Shown here one piece after another: positions 1-7,946 of a DNA stretch of 58,983 bases. Position 1 is the stretch's first letter. Each line of letters opens with the position of its first letter. Below the pieces are notes generated by a model. That model saw only the letters and a list, made by a program, of their open reading frames with translations, was not told where the DNA came from and did no database searches. Source of the DNA: TMED14 sp003444795. GTDB taxonomy: Bacteria > Bacteroidota > Bacteroidia > Flavobacteriales > Schleiferiaceae. Location: NCBI GenBank assembly GCA_963978445.1, contig CAXBRT010000001.1, positions 1-58,983 of the forward strand, written 5' to 3'. Position numbers and translations under genes: made by a program.

Positions 1-2
1 GC

Positions 3-383
3 GGCAACCGGGTGGGCGATATCGGATATGCGATCCAGCGACACTGTGAAAGCCATGGCTATGGTGTCGTCCGCGAGCTCGTAGGGCACGGCCTTGGCAA
101 AAAGCTGCACGAAGACCCCCAAGTGCCTAACTATGGCAAACGGGGCAGCGGCAAACTCCTCCAAGACGGTATGGTGCTGGCCATTGAGCCGATGATCAAC
201 ATGGGCACCCACCGTGTTCGACAACTCAATGATGGCTGGTCCATCATCACGGGTGACAAGAAACCTTCAGCGCACTTTGAGCACGATGTCGCGTTAATCG
301 ATGGCCGTCCTGTAGTATTGAGCACCTTTGATTATATCTATGAAGCCTTGGGCATGCCTAAGAACGATCCTGTATTCAAATGA
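3..383 (+). CDS. map: Methionine aminopeptidase type I, C-terminal part (5' end outside window)
   Basis: Removes the initiator methionine from nascent proteins, using two metal ions in a pita-bread fold. Only the last 126 codons are present; the frame is open at the window edge and the true start lies upstream. Visible family residues are the metal-ligand His in VGHGLG, the Glu in AIEPM, and the final ligand Glu in SAHFEHDV, followed by the usual short tail. The stop codon overlaps the ATG of the following methyltransferase gene (ATGA), so the two are translationally coupled. In Bacteroidota map is often inside the spc operon, between secY and infA; here secY and infA are adjacent, so this copy sits elsewhere. 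Identity is firm; whether it is the only copy cannot be seen. Confidence 0.93.
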   Translation, partial: GNRVGDIGYAIQRHCESHGYGVVRELVGHGLGKKLHEDPQVPNYGKRGSGKLLQDGMVLAIEPMINMGTHRVRQLNDGWSIITGDKKPSAHFEHDVALIDGRPVVLSTFDYIYEALGMPKNDPVFK

Positions 384-1147
384 TTCGCTGGGCCCTCAAA
401 TACATCCCTCGCCCTTGGCTCATACGCATGAGTGCGCTCGTGCGCCTATTGGGTCCCATCCTGTACGCGGGCAGTCGCTTTACCGATCCTATTGACGGTC
501 GGAGCTACCGAAAATTCCTCCCCTATGGCTATGGCGGTCGACTCCGCGAAAATGCGCTGAGTCCGGGTACCAATTCTTTGGAGCGCCATCGCTTGCTCTA
601 CCTCTATCTCCAGCGGTATACAGACTTCTTTGAGGCGCCTCTATCCGTTCTTCACATCGCGCCGGAGCAATGTTTCCACCAGCGATTTAAGGCCCAAAAG
701 AACCTCAACGTTCTAACTGCCGATATCGAGTCTCCATTGGCGGACATGCACTTCGATTTGCACCAAATTCCGCTCGAGGACAACCGATTTGACGTAGTTT
801 TCTGCAACCATGTCCTGGAGCATGTCACCGACGATGCACAATGCCTACGTGAGTTGTACCGCGTCATGAAGCCCGGCGGTTGGGGCATCTTTCAAGTGCC
901 CTGGGTTCCGGGCATCAAAGTCACTGATGAGGATCCGAGCATTACCGACCCTGCCGAGCGTGAACGCCGCTTCTTGCAATACGACCACGTGCGTCTTTAT
1001 GGAGCGGATTACCCAGAACGTCTCACCGCCGCTGGCTTCCAAGTTGAAAAAGTAGAGCTCTTTAAAACCCTCCCAAAGGCCGAGGTAGAGCGCTTTAGAC
1101 TGCCAGCTGATGAGCCGCTCTACGTGTGCCGAAAACTAGCTTCCTAA
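380..1147 (+). CDS. Class I SAM-dependent methyltransferase (Methyltransf_11 type) with degenerate N-terminal zinc finger
   Basis: A 255-residue Rossmann-fold methyltransferase. Motif I is the atypical LHIAPEQCF (residues 91-99); an acidic residue follows at strand 2 (TADIES, 113-118), the motif IV region is FDVVFCNHVLEH (137-148) and post-motif is MKPGG (163-167). Upstream, residues 39-72 keep the scaffold DGRSYRKFLPYG...SLERHR. In related Bacteroidota proteins, as I recall them, this region carries two CPxC knuckles; here the four cysteine positions read D, D, S and T. The substrate is unknown. The start overlaps the map stop (ATGA), implying a shared transcript that ends at the hairpin near 1184-1217. 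Class is confident, substrate not. Confidence 0.85.
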   Translation: MIRWALKYIPRPWLIRMSALVRLLGPILYAGSRFTDPIDGRSYRKFLPYGYGGRLRENALSPGTNSLERHRLLYLYLQRYTDFFEAPLSVLHIAPEQCFHQRFKAQKNLNVLTADIESPLADMHFDLHQIPLEDNRFDVVFCNHVLEHVTDDAQCLRELYRVMKPGGWGIFQVPWVPGIKVTDEDPSITDPAERERRFLQYDHVRLYGADYPERLTAAGFQVEKVELFKTLPKAEVERFRLPADEPLYVCRKLAS

Positions 1148-1183
1148 CCTTGGAGCAAATACCCTTTCGGCGCCCTTGCCACA

Positions 1184-1217
1184 TAAAAAAAGCCGCCCTT
1201 TTGAGGCGGCTTTTTTA
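1184..1217. terminator. Bidirectional intrinsic terminator
   Basis: Arms AGCCGCC (1191-1197) and GGCGGCT (1205-1211) with a 7-nt loop, flanked by an A-run on the left and a T-run on the right, so it can terminate both the methyltransferase transcript (plus) and the DUF164 transcript (minus). Confidence 0.9.
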
Positions 1218-1231
1218 GTACTAAGAGTCTT

Positions 1232-2029
1232 TTAGACCAGTGCAGCTAACTCAGCAGCCATCTTTTCTTCCTCTTCGCGGGCCAAAGCGGAATCTACCAG
1301 GATACGACCAGAGTGCTCGTCTACCATGATTTTCTTGCGCTGGGCAATTTCCATCTGACGCTGGGGAGGAATGGTGAAGTAAGAACCTGAAGCAGCACCA
1401 CGCTCAATGCTCACAATGGCCAAGCCATTGTTCACCTTCCCACGGATGCGGTTGTAGGCAGACAACAAGCGCTCATCGCCCAAGTTTTCTGATAAAGCAC
1501 TAGAACGCTCCAAAAGAACCGCCTCTTCCTTCTCAGTTTCTTTGATGATGGAGGCCAATTCACCTTGCTTGAATTCCAGGTGACCCTTGCGCTCCGCCAA
1601 TTTCTCTTGCACGCCCGTCAAAACAGATCCACGGTTTTCCACCGTAGCTTCAAATTCACGGATGTGCTTTTCTGCCAATTGAATTTCCAATTCTTGAAAC
1701 TCAATTTCCTTGGCAATGGCATCAAACTCGCGGTTGTTGCGGACGTTTTTCTGCTGCTCTTCGTACTTGCTAATTTTCTCCTGGCAGCCTTTGATCAATT
1801 GCTTGTGGCCTTTGATCTCCGTTTTTGCCGAGTTTACTTCTTCTTCAATACGGGCCAAACGGGTTTCCAAACCGGCGATTTCATCCTCCAGGTCTTGCAC
1901 CTCCAAGGGTAATTCACCGCGCAAGTTGCGGATCTCGTCAATGCGACGATCCACGATTTGCAAGTTGTACAAAGCGCGTAGTTTATCTTCTACCGTGGCC
2001 GTAGCCGCTTGAGTGGTCTTTTTTGCCAT
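1232..2029 (-). CDS. DUF164/CdsZ-type coiled-coil protein with cysteine-free C-terminal ribbon
   Basis: 265 residues. Residues about 13-180 are predicted as a long antiparallel coiled coil (Glu/Lys/Gln heptads), as in the family usually called C4-type zinc ribbon domain protein. The C-terminal ribbon keeps its scaffold (IPPQRQMEI at 220-228, RKKIMV at 231-236, GRILVD at 241-246), but the four expected zinc ligands read A213, S216, D237 and S240. The family is linked to binding of nucleic acids or flagellar/type III partners in other phyla; its role in Bacteroidota is not established. It lies 1 bp downstream of the Nif3-family gene on the same strand, a pairing common in Bacteroidota. Family call is confident, molecular function unknown. 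Confidence 0.85.
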   Translation of the reverse strand: MAKKTTQAATATVEDKLRALYNLQIVDRRIDEIRNLRGELPLEVQDLEDEIAGLETRLARIEEEVNSAKTEIKGHKQLIKGCQEKISKYEEQQKNVRNNREFDAIAKEIEFQELEIQLAEKHIREFEATVENRGSVLTGVQEKLAERKGHLEFKQGELASIIKETEKEEAVLLERSSALSENLGDERLLSAYNRIRGKVNNGLAIVSIERGAASGSYFTIPPQRQMEIAQRKKIMVDEHSGRILVDSALAREEEEKMAAELAALV

Positions 2030-2030
2030 A

Positions 2031-3128
2031 TCAAATCGTGATCATGGGATTGGTAACCGACGTTGTTGTAAGGACGGCAAAATTAGGGAATTTCCGCCGA
2101 ATGTAATCGGCTAAAAGTGCAATCGTGAACTGCTCACTTTCCCAATGCCCTACATCCATCATGACAAGGGCGTTTTTTGCTTCAAAATAGCGGTGATAGG
2201 TAATGTCAGCGGTGAGGTAGACATCCGCCTTCTGGGCCACGGCATGAGGCAGTAAGTCTACACCGGCTCCCCCACAAAGGGCAACTTTTTGAACGGTGCT
2301 TCGGCATACTGGGCTATGTCTCAACGCCACGAGACCAAGGGTCTGCTTTACATGTCCCACAAAGTCTTCCCAAACCATCGGGGTATGAAGTTTACCAACC
2401 ACCCCATAGCCCACATCGTTTCGCGCATTTTCGACAGGAACCCAGGAATGTGCGACCACCTCATAGGGATGACAACGCTCCAAGGCCGCTTGTACCGCAT
2501 TTCGCGCCTCTACCGGGACCATAAAACTTTGCCGAACTTCCTCTACTGAGCTGCGCGTTCCCACACTCCCGGTATGTGGCTGTGCACCTTCCAAAGGCCG
2601 AAAAGTCCCTGTGCCAGGACTAGAAAAATGGCATTCATCGTACGCGCCAATCTTCCCAGCACCCGCGGCGAAGAGCCCTTCGGCCACTTCGGCCGCTTTC
2701 TCCTTTGGCGTGTAGACCGTCAATTCCAACAAGCTCTCTGTACGAGGTTCTAATATTCGCAAGCCGGTTAGCCCAAGGCGCTCCGCAAGCGCATGGCTCA
2801 CGCCTCCATCAATGCTATCTAGGTTGGTATGGGCCGCATAGAGGGCCACGTTGTGGTGCAGGGCTAGCATAACGCAGCGCTCGACTTCGGTGTGACCTAT
2901 AAGACGCTTGAGCCCTTTGAAAATAATGGGGTGATGCGTCAAAACCACGTTACAGCCCTTTTCAATCGCCTCCAAGATGACTTCTTCCGTCACATCCAGG
3001 GCGACCAGTACGCCTGTCGCCTCTTGCTCCGGCTCCCCGACCAGCAATCCCGAATTGTCATAGCTCGCCTGCAGCGCCAAAGGCGCCCAGGCCTCCAAGG
3101 CCTGTGCAATATTTTTTACCGTTACCAT
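2031..3128 (-). CDS. Nif3-like dinuclear metal centre protein (YqfO/YbgI family)
   Basis: 365 residues, the longer YqfO-type form: two halves of the Nif3 fold separated by an inserted PII/CutA-like domain (about residues 130-240). Metal ligands visible are the adjacent histidines H65-H66 in THHP, H100 and D104 in AHTNLD, and the C-terminal GHWESEQF. Members form toroidal hexamers binding two metals; they are annotated variously as GTP cyclohydrolase I type 2-like, but no activity is settled. It is cotranscribed with the downstream DUF164 coiled-coil gene (1 bp gap) and separated from rpsA upstream by a terminator hairpin. The ATG start gives the expected N-terminus for the family. Confidence 0.92.
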   Translation of the reverse strand: MVTVKNIAQALEAWAPLALQASYDNSGLLVGEPEQEATGVLVALDVTEEVILEAIEKGCNVVLTHHPIIFKGLKRLIGHTEVERCVMLALHHNVALYAAHTNLDSIDGGVSHALAERLGLTGLRILEPRTESLLELTVYTPKEKAAEVAEGLFAAGAGKIGAYDECHFSSPGTGTFRPLEGAQPHTGSVGTRSSVEEVRQSFMVPVEARNAVQAALERCHPYEVVAHSWVPVENARNDVGYGVVGKLHTPMVWEDFVGHVKQTLGLVALRHSPVCRSTVQKVALCGGAGVDLLPHAVAQKADVYLTADITYHRYFEAKNALVMMDVGHWESEQFTIALLADYIRRKFPNFAVLTTTSVTNPMITI

Positions 3129-3139
3129 GGTATGAAGAT

Positions 3140-3168
3140 AAAAAAAGGGCCACCCTTGCGGGTAGCCC
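3140..3168 (-). terminator. Intrinsic terminator after rpsA
   Basis: Read on the minus strand: GGGCTACCC, loop GCAA, GGGTGGCCC (one G-U pair), then seven Ts. Stable stem with a GNRA-type tetraloop directly after the rpsA stop and before the Nif3-family gene. Confidence 0.88.
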
Positions 3169-3190
3169 TCTCAAGTATAAAGGAAATGGA

Positions 3191-5188
3191 TTACTCGTTG
3201 TTCTCCATTTCTTCTTTCAAACGAGCCAAACTGTCAAGATCACCCAAGGTGGCCTTTTCAACGGCATTGTTCACAGCGCTTACGGCAGAAGATCCGCCTT
3301 TGTTGCCACCCTTGGACTTCTTGCCTCCTTCATTGCTGTCGGAAACTTGCTTGAACGATTGGGTGTGTGAAACGAGGATACGGCGGTTGTCGCGATTGAA
3401 CTCAATCACGACAAAGCCCAATTTCTCGCCCACAGCAATAGAAGAACCGTCTTCCTTAGACGCATGGCGTGCAGGACAGTACGCCTCCAACTCTTGGTCA
3501 GCAAACCATACATTGAAGCCCTTATCTGCTGCAGTCTTAACCTCGCCTTCGTGTGTGCTGCCTTCTTCAAATACAACCTCGTAGTTGTCCCATGGATTCT
3601 CAGAAACCTGCTTGTGGCCGAGGCTCAAGCGGCGGTTCTCTACGTCGATATCCAACACTTGAACGCCCAGCTCAGCGCCCACAGAGGTGAACTCTGAAGG
3701 ATGCTTCACTTTCTTGGTCCAAGAAAGGTCAGAGATGTGCACCAAACCATCGATACCCTCTTCCAACTCCAAGAACACACCGAAGTTGGTGAAGTTGCGC
3801 ACCTTACCGGTGTGGGTAGAACCTACAGGATACTTGCTGGTAATTTCAGACCAGGGGTCTGGAGTCAATTGCTTCACGCCCAAAGACATCTTGCGCTCTT
3901 CGCGGTCGATGCTGAGTACTACAGCTTCCACATCGTCGCCTGCCTTGTAGAAATCGTTGGCAGAACGGAGGTGTGAACCCCAGCTCATTTCGGACACGTG
4001 GATCAAGCCTTCTACACCTGGAGCGACTTCTACGAATGCACCATAGTCGGCCAAAACAACCACCTTACCCTTGATCTTGTCGCCGGCTGCCAAGTTGGCA
4101 TCCAACGCATCCCATGGATGAGCAAACAATTGCTTCAAGCCCAACTGGATACGCGTCTTAGCCTCATCGAAGTCGAGGATAACCACGTTGATCTTTTGAT
4201 CGAGCTCAACCACTTCAGAAGGATGGTTGATGCGGCTCCAAGACAAGTCGGTGATGTGCACCAAACCGTCCACGCCACCCAAGTCGATGAATACACCGTA
4301 GCTGGTGATGTTCTTGACAACGCCTTCCAAAACTTGGCCTTTTTCCAATTGGCCAATGATCTTGCGCTTTTGTTCTTCCAAATCCGCCTCGATGAGCGCC
4401 TTGTGAGAAACTACAACGTTCTTGAACTCGTGGTTGATTTTAACAATCTTGAATTCCATCGTCTTGTCTACGTAGATATCGTAGTCACGGATGGGCTTCA
4501 CGTCAATTTGTGATCCGGGCAAGAAGGCTTCCAAACCGAATACGTCTACGATCATACCACCTTTGGTACGGCATTTCACATAGCCTTGTACGATTTCTTC
4601 TGCGTCGAAGGCCTCGTTTACGCGGTCCCATGCTTTGATGGAGCGTGCCTTGCGGTGCGAAAGCACCAACTGGCCCAACTTGTCTTCCTGCTTGTCTACC
4701 AATACCTCTACGGTATCGCCTGCCTTCAGGTCAGGGTTGTAGCGGAATTCGTTCAGAGATACAACACCTTCTGACTTTGAACCGATGTCAATGATAACAT
4801 CACGGTCAGATAGGCTGATTACTTTACCTGAAACTACTTGGTGCTCTACAGAAGTCACGAGGGTGTCCTCGTACATCTTTTCCATCGCCAAAACAGCTTC
4901 AGACTTTACTTTAGAACCGGCTTCGTAGGCGTCCCAATCGAATGGAGCTTCCTCCTCGTCAGATTCCAATACCAATTCTTCTTCGTCGCCCTCTTCTTCC
5001 TCAGACGCTTCAACGTCGTTCTTGGCAGCTTTCTTAGGGGCTTTCTTCTCCTTTACAGGAGCTTCCTCTGCAACGACTTCTTCCGTAGCATCCTCGGTGG
5101 ACGCTTCTACAGTTTCCGTTACTTCTACAGGGGTTTCTAGGGTTTCAAGCTCTTCCGCTTGAACTTCAGGCTTGGTCGATTTGGCCAT
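3191..5188 (-). CDS. rpsA: 30S ribosomal protein S1
   Basis: RNA-binding ribosomal protein that helps recruit and unfold mRNA on the 30S subunit. 665 residues from the ATG at 5188 (MAKSTK). An in-frame ATG 48 bp upstream would add 16 residues inside the leader hairpin and is not favoured. The first ~85 residues form an acidic, low-complexity extension. Six S1 OB-fold repeats follow (GKVISLSD, GYVKCRTKGG, GVVKNITSYGVF, GKVVVLADYGAF, GKVRNFTNFGVF and GEVKTAADKGF begin them), and the C-terminus is a Gly/Lys/Ser-rich tail. S1 matters because Bacteroidota mRNAs generally lack strong Shine-Dalgarno sequences. The leader carries a long inverted repeat (5206-5241) and the gene ends at a clear terminator. 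Confidence 0.97.
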   Translation of the reverse strand: MAKSTKPEVQAEELETLETPVEVTETVEASTEDATEEVVAEEAPVKEKKAPKKAAKNDVEASEEEEGDEEELVLESDEEEAPFDWDAYEAGSKVKSEAVLAMEKMYEDTLVTSVEHQVVSGKVISLSDRDVIIDIGSKSEGVVSLNEFRYNPDLKAGDTVEVLVDKQEDKLGQLVLSHRKARSIKAWDRVNEAFDAEEIVQGYVKCRTKGGMIVDVFGLEAFLPGSQIDVKPIRDYDIYVDKTMEFKIVKINHEFKNVVVSHKALIEADLEEQKRKIIGQLEKGQVLEGVVKNITSYGVFIDLGGVDGLVHITDLSWSRINHPSEVVELDQKINVVILDFDEAKTRIQLGLKQLFAHPWDALDANLAAGDKIKGKVVVLADYGAFVEVAPGVEGLIHVSEMSWGSHLRSANDFYKAGDDVEAVVLSIDREERKMSLGVKQLTPDPWSEITSKYPVGSTHTGKVRNFTNFGVFLELEEGIDGLVHISDLSWTKKVKHPSEFTSVGAELGVQVLDIDVENRRLSLGHKQVSENPWDNYEVVFEEGSTHEGEVKTAADKGFNVWFADQELEAYCPARHASKEDGSSIAVGEKLGFVVIEFNRDNRRILVSHTQSFKQVSDSNEGGKKSKGGNKGGSSAVSAVNNAVEKATLGDLDSLARLKEEMENNE

Positions 5189-5205
5189 GCGCTTGTTTGC
5201 TTGTA

Positions 5206-5241
5206 TTCTGATGGCTTTGCAGGCTTCAGCGCCCATCAGAA
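5206..5241 (-). promoter_or_regulatory. Hairpin in the rpsA 5' leader
   Basis: Perfect 9-bp inverted repeat TTCTGATGG / CCATCAGAA with an 18-nt loop, 17 nt upstream of the rpsA start codon and right after the T-run of the gltA terminator. It has no T-tract, so it is not a terminator. E. coli S1 represses its own translation through leader hairpins; a similar role here is inference. Confidence 0.55.
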
Positions 5242-5247
5242 GGAGTC

Positions 5248-5302
5248 AAAAAAAAAGCAGTCCTTTTGGGCGCCTGCAAAAACGCTTCCCAAAAAGGACT
5301 GC
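5248..5302 (-). terminator. Intrinsic terminator after gltA
   Basis: On the minus strand GCAGTCCTTTTTGGG ... CCCAAAAGGACTGC (one bulged base) with a 17-nt loop, followed by a run of nine Ts. It ends the carA-eno-gltA unit before rpsA. Confidence 0.85.
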
Positions 5303-5309
5303 AAAAATA
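5302..5309 (-). promoter_or_regulatory. Possible rpsA promoter -7 element
   Basis: TATTTTTG on the minus strand fits the Bacteroidota -7 consensus TAnnTTTG, but it abuts the terminator stem and no -33 TTTG at the right distance is visible. Without it rpsA would depend on read-through from gltA. Weak. Confidence 0.3.
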
Positions 5310-5337
5310 AGGTAAAATCCTGATTTACACAGGAAAA

Positions 5338-6648
5338 TTACGCGTTCTCAAACCGCTTTTTCAGCAATTCCGTCGTGGTTGAGCCCGGGCGTTCCAAAGG
5401 CATCGCCAAAGCACGGTCCCAAATGAGGTTGGTTAGCGTACCGATGGCCCGTGAAACGCCGAACAATACCGTGTAAAAGTCATACTCCACAAGGCCGTAA
5501 TGCATGAGCAATTGACCGGAATGGGCATCCACGTTTGGCCAAGGATTTTTCACCTTCCCCGTGGCCTCCAAAATACCAGGTACCACCTCGTAAATGGTGC
5601 TAATCACCTGGAACAAGGGGTCTTCGGGCATGTGCTTCAAGGCAAATTCGCGCTGTGCTTCGTAACGAGGATCCGTTTTGCGCAATACCGCGTGCCCAAA
5701 TCCAGGAATCACCTTACCGCCATTCAGTGTGTCGTGACAGTACTGCGTGATTTGTTCTTTGGTCGGCTGTTCGCTTCCGATAGACTCCATCATTTCAAGG
5801 GTCCACTTGATGACCTCTTGGTTTGCCAATCCGTGCAGAGGACCTGCTAGGCCGTTCATGCCTGCGGCAAAACTCTGGTAGGCATCGGACAAAGCTGAAC
5901 CGACCAAGTGAACGGTATGCGCAGAGACGTTACCGCCTTCGTGGTCCGAGTGGATGGTCATGTACAAGCGCATCAACTCGCGGAACTCTTCGTTGTCGTA
6001 CCCGAGCATATGCGCAAAATTGCCCGCCCAATCCAATTTGGTATCGGGTTCAATGTGCTCGCCGTTTTTGTAGGCGCGGCGATAGATATACGCCGCAATA
6101 CGTGGCAAGCGCGCGATCAAATTCATCGCATCTTCATACGTTGTCTCCCAGTACTCCGACTTGTGAACGCCCGCGGCATAGGCCCTGGCAAATTCACTTT
6201 CCGTGCGTAGGGCCATGATTCCCACCACAAATTGCGTCATGGGATGGGTATAGCTTGGCAGGGCATCTATAGCCTTGAAAACGTGAGGAGGAACAATGGC
6301 GCGACGGGCCCAGTTGTTGCTCACTCGGCGAACGTCTTCATCCGTAGGAAGTTCATTCATCAAAATGAGGTAGAACAAACCCTCGGGCAGCGGCTCCTCA
6401 GACCCCGGGTAGGCAGGGAGAAGCTTTTGAAGCTCCGGGATGCTATATCCGCGGAAACGGATACCTTCTTCTGGGTCCAACTTGCTCGTTTCACAAATCA
6501 ACGCCAGCATGCCACGCATGCCTTGGTAGATTTGGCTCACCTTAATATCCCCAATGGTCTTTTCGCCGTGTTCTGCCAAAAAGGCCTTTACATCGGCTTG
6601 AGCCGCGGGGATTTTAGTGGCAAAATGCTCTCGAATACGATCCATCAC
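5338..6648 (-). CDS. gltA: Citrate synthase, eukaryote-type (Si)
   Basis: Condenses acetyl-CoA and oxaloacetate to citrate, the entry step of the TCA cycle. 436 residues. The sequence resembles the mitochondrial enzyme much more than the usual bacterial type I/II forms. Near-identical blocks include TIHSDHEGGNVSAHT, NGLAGPLHGLANQE, GHAVLRKTDPRY, KNPWPNVDAHSG and YYTVLFGVSRA-like YDFYTVLFGVSRA. The catalytic triad is visible as the His of GPLHG, the His of GFGHAV and the Asp of NVDAHSG. It lies 6 bp after eno and is the last gene of carA-eno-gltA. Eukaryote-like citrate synthases are documented in Geobacteraceae and other bacteria, so this is a known bacterial subclass. Confidence 0.95.
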   Translation of the reverse strand: MMDRIREHFATKIPAAQADVKAFLAEHGEKTIGDIKVSQIYQGMRGMLALICETSKLDPEEGIRFRGYSIPELQKLLPAYPGSEEPLPEGLFYLILMNELPTDEDVRRVSNNWARRAIVPPHVFKAIDALPSYTHPMTQFVVGIMALRTESEFARAYAAGVHKSEYWETTYEDAMNLIARLPRIAAYIYRRAYKNGEHIEPDTKLDWAGNFAHMLGYDNEEFRELMRLYMTIHSDHEGGNVSAHTVHLVGSALSDAYQSFAAGMNGLAGPLHGLANQEVIKWTLEMMESIGSEQPTKEQITQYCHDTLNGGKVIPGFGHAVLRKTDPRYEAQREFALKHMPEDPLFQVISTIYEVVPGILEATGKVKNPWPNVDAHSGQLLMHYGLVEYDFYTVLFGVSRAIGTLTNLIWDRALAMPLERPGSTTTELLKKRFENA

Positions 6649-6654
6649 AAAGGG

Positions 6655-7935
6655 TTATTTAAAGTTCTTGCCGTTAAAAACAGCAGTGTCGCCCAGCATT
6701 TCTTCAATGCGAAGCAGTTGGTTGTATTTAGCCATACGGTCCGAACGCGAAGCCGAACCCGTTTTGATTTGGCCTGTGTTCAAAGCAACTGCCAAGTCCG
6801 CAATCGTCGAATCTTCCGTTTCACCGGAGCGGTGGCTCATGATGCAGGTCATGCCATTGCGTTGCGCTTTTTGAACGGTGGTTACCGTCTCCGACAAGGA
6901 TCCAATTTGGTTCACCTTTACGAGTACTGAGTTTGCAGAACCTTCTTTGATTCCGCGCTCAACACGAGACACGTTGGTCACAAACAAGTCGTCACCCACC
7001 AATTGGGTCGTGTGTCCAATGGCCTTGTTCAGAGCTGCCCAACCTGCCCAATCGTCTTCAGCCAAGCCGTCTTCGATGGAAATGATGGGGTATTTCTTCG
7101 TCCAATCTGTCCAGTAGCCAACCAACTCGTCGGTCGTCATTTGCTTGCCTGAGCTCTTATGGAAGGTGTATAGACCCGTTTTTTCATCGTACAACTCGGT
7201 CATCGCCGCATCCATTGCGATGAATACTTCTTCACCGGGCTTGTAGCCTGCCTTCTCAATGGACTGAAGAACGATTTCAATCGCCTCTTCATTGCTCTGA
7301 ATATTGGGGGCAAAGCCACCCTCATCGCCCACGTTTGTGCTGTAGCCCTTGCTCTTTAGGACAGACTTCAAATGGTGGAAAATTTCCGTTCCCATACGGA
7401 GCGACTCACTGAAGGTGGAGGCACCCACTGGCATGACCATGAATTCCTGAAAGTCGATGGCATTGTCTGCGTGAGCACCGCCATTCAGGATATTCATCAT
7501 GGGAACGGGCAACGTGCGGGCGGTCACCCCACCGACATACTGGAAGACGGGCAAATTGGTGGCTTGTGCAGCGGCACGAGCCGTGGCCAAGCTTACCGCA
7601 AGAATAGCATTGGCACCGAGGTTAGCCTTGTTGGGGGTACCATCCGCTTCAAGCATGGCTTCATCTACTTCCGCTTGGTCGGTTACTTCGAGTCCAACGA
7701 CTGCTTCCGCAATCACGGTGTTCACATTTTCAACCGCATTCAGCACTCCTTTTCCGAGGTAAACATTGGCATCGCCATCGCGTAATTCAACCGCTTCGTG
7801 TGCACCCGTTGAGGCGCCAGAGGGAACCGCTGCACGGCCAAAGGAACCGTCCTCGCAATATACTTCTGCTTCTACCGTAGGATTTCCGCGCGAATCCAAA
7901 ATCTGACGCGAATGAATGGAGGTAATAATGGGCAT
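6655..7935 (-). CDS. eno: Enolase
   Basis: Interconverts 2-phosphoglycerate and phosphoenolpyruvate in glycolysis, and is Mg-dependent. 426 residues, standard length. Visible motifs are the N-terminal SRQILDSRGNPTVE, the substrate loop SGASTGAHEA, the metal-ligand stretch SIEDGLAEDDW and the signature SHRSGETEDSTIADLAV with the catalytic Lys just before it (LVKVNQIG). It sits between carA (11 bp upstream) and gltA (6 bp downstream), a gene order seen repeatedly in flavobacteria directly after the alpha operon. Confidence 0.98.
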   Translation of the reverse strand: MPIITSIHSRQILDSRGNPTVEAEVYCEDGSFGRAAVPSGASTGAHEAVELRDGDANVYLGKGVLNAVENVNTVIAEAVVGLEVTDQAEVDEAMLEADGTPNKANLGANAILAVSLATARAAAQATNLPVFQYVGGVTARTLPVPMMNILNGGAHADNAIDFQEFMVMPVGASTFSESLRMGTEIFHHLKSVLKSKGYSTNVGDEGGFAPNIQSNEEAIEIVLQSIEKAGYKPGEEVFIAMDAAMTELYDEKTGLYTFHKSSGKQMTTDELVGYWTDWTKKYPIISIEDGLAEDDWAGWAALNKAIGHTTQLVGDDLFVTNVSRVERGIKEGSANSVLVKVNQIGSLSETVTTVQKAQRNGMTCIMSHRSGETEDSTIADLAVALNTGQIKTGSASRSDRMAKYNQLLRIEEMLGDTAVFNGKNFK

Positions 7936-7946
7936 AGTTGGGAAAA

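Noticed and set aside
5189..5236. 16-residue N-terminal extension of S1
   Set aside because: Would be translated from inside the leader hairpin; the downstream MAKSTK start fits the family better.
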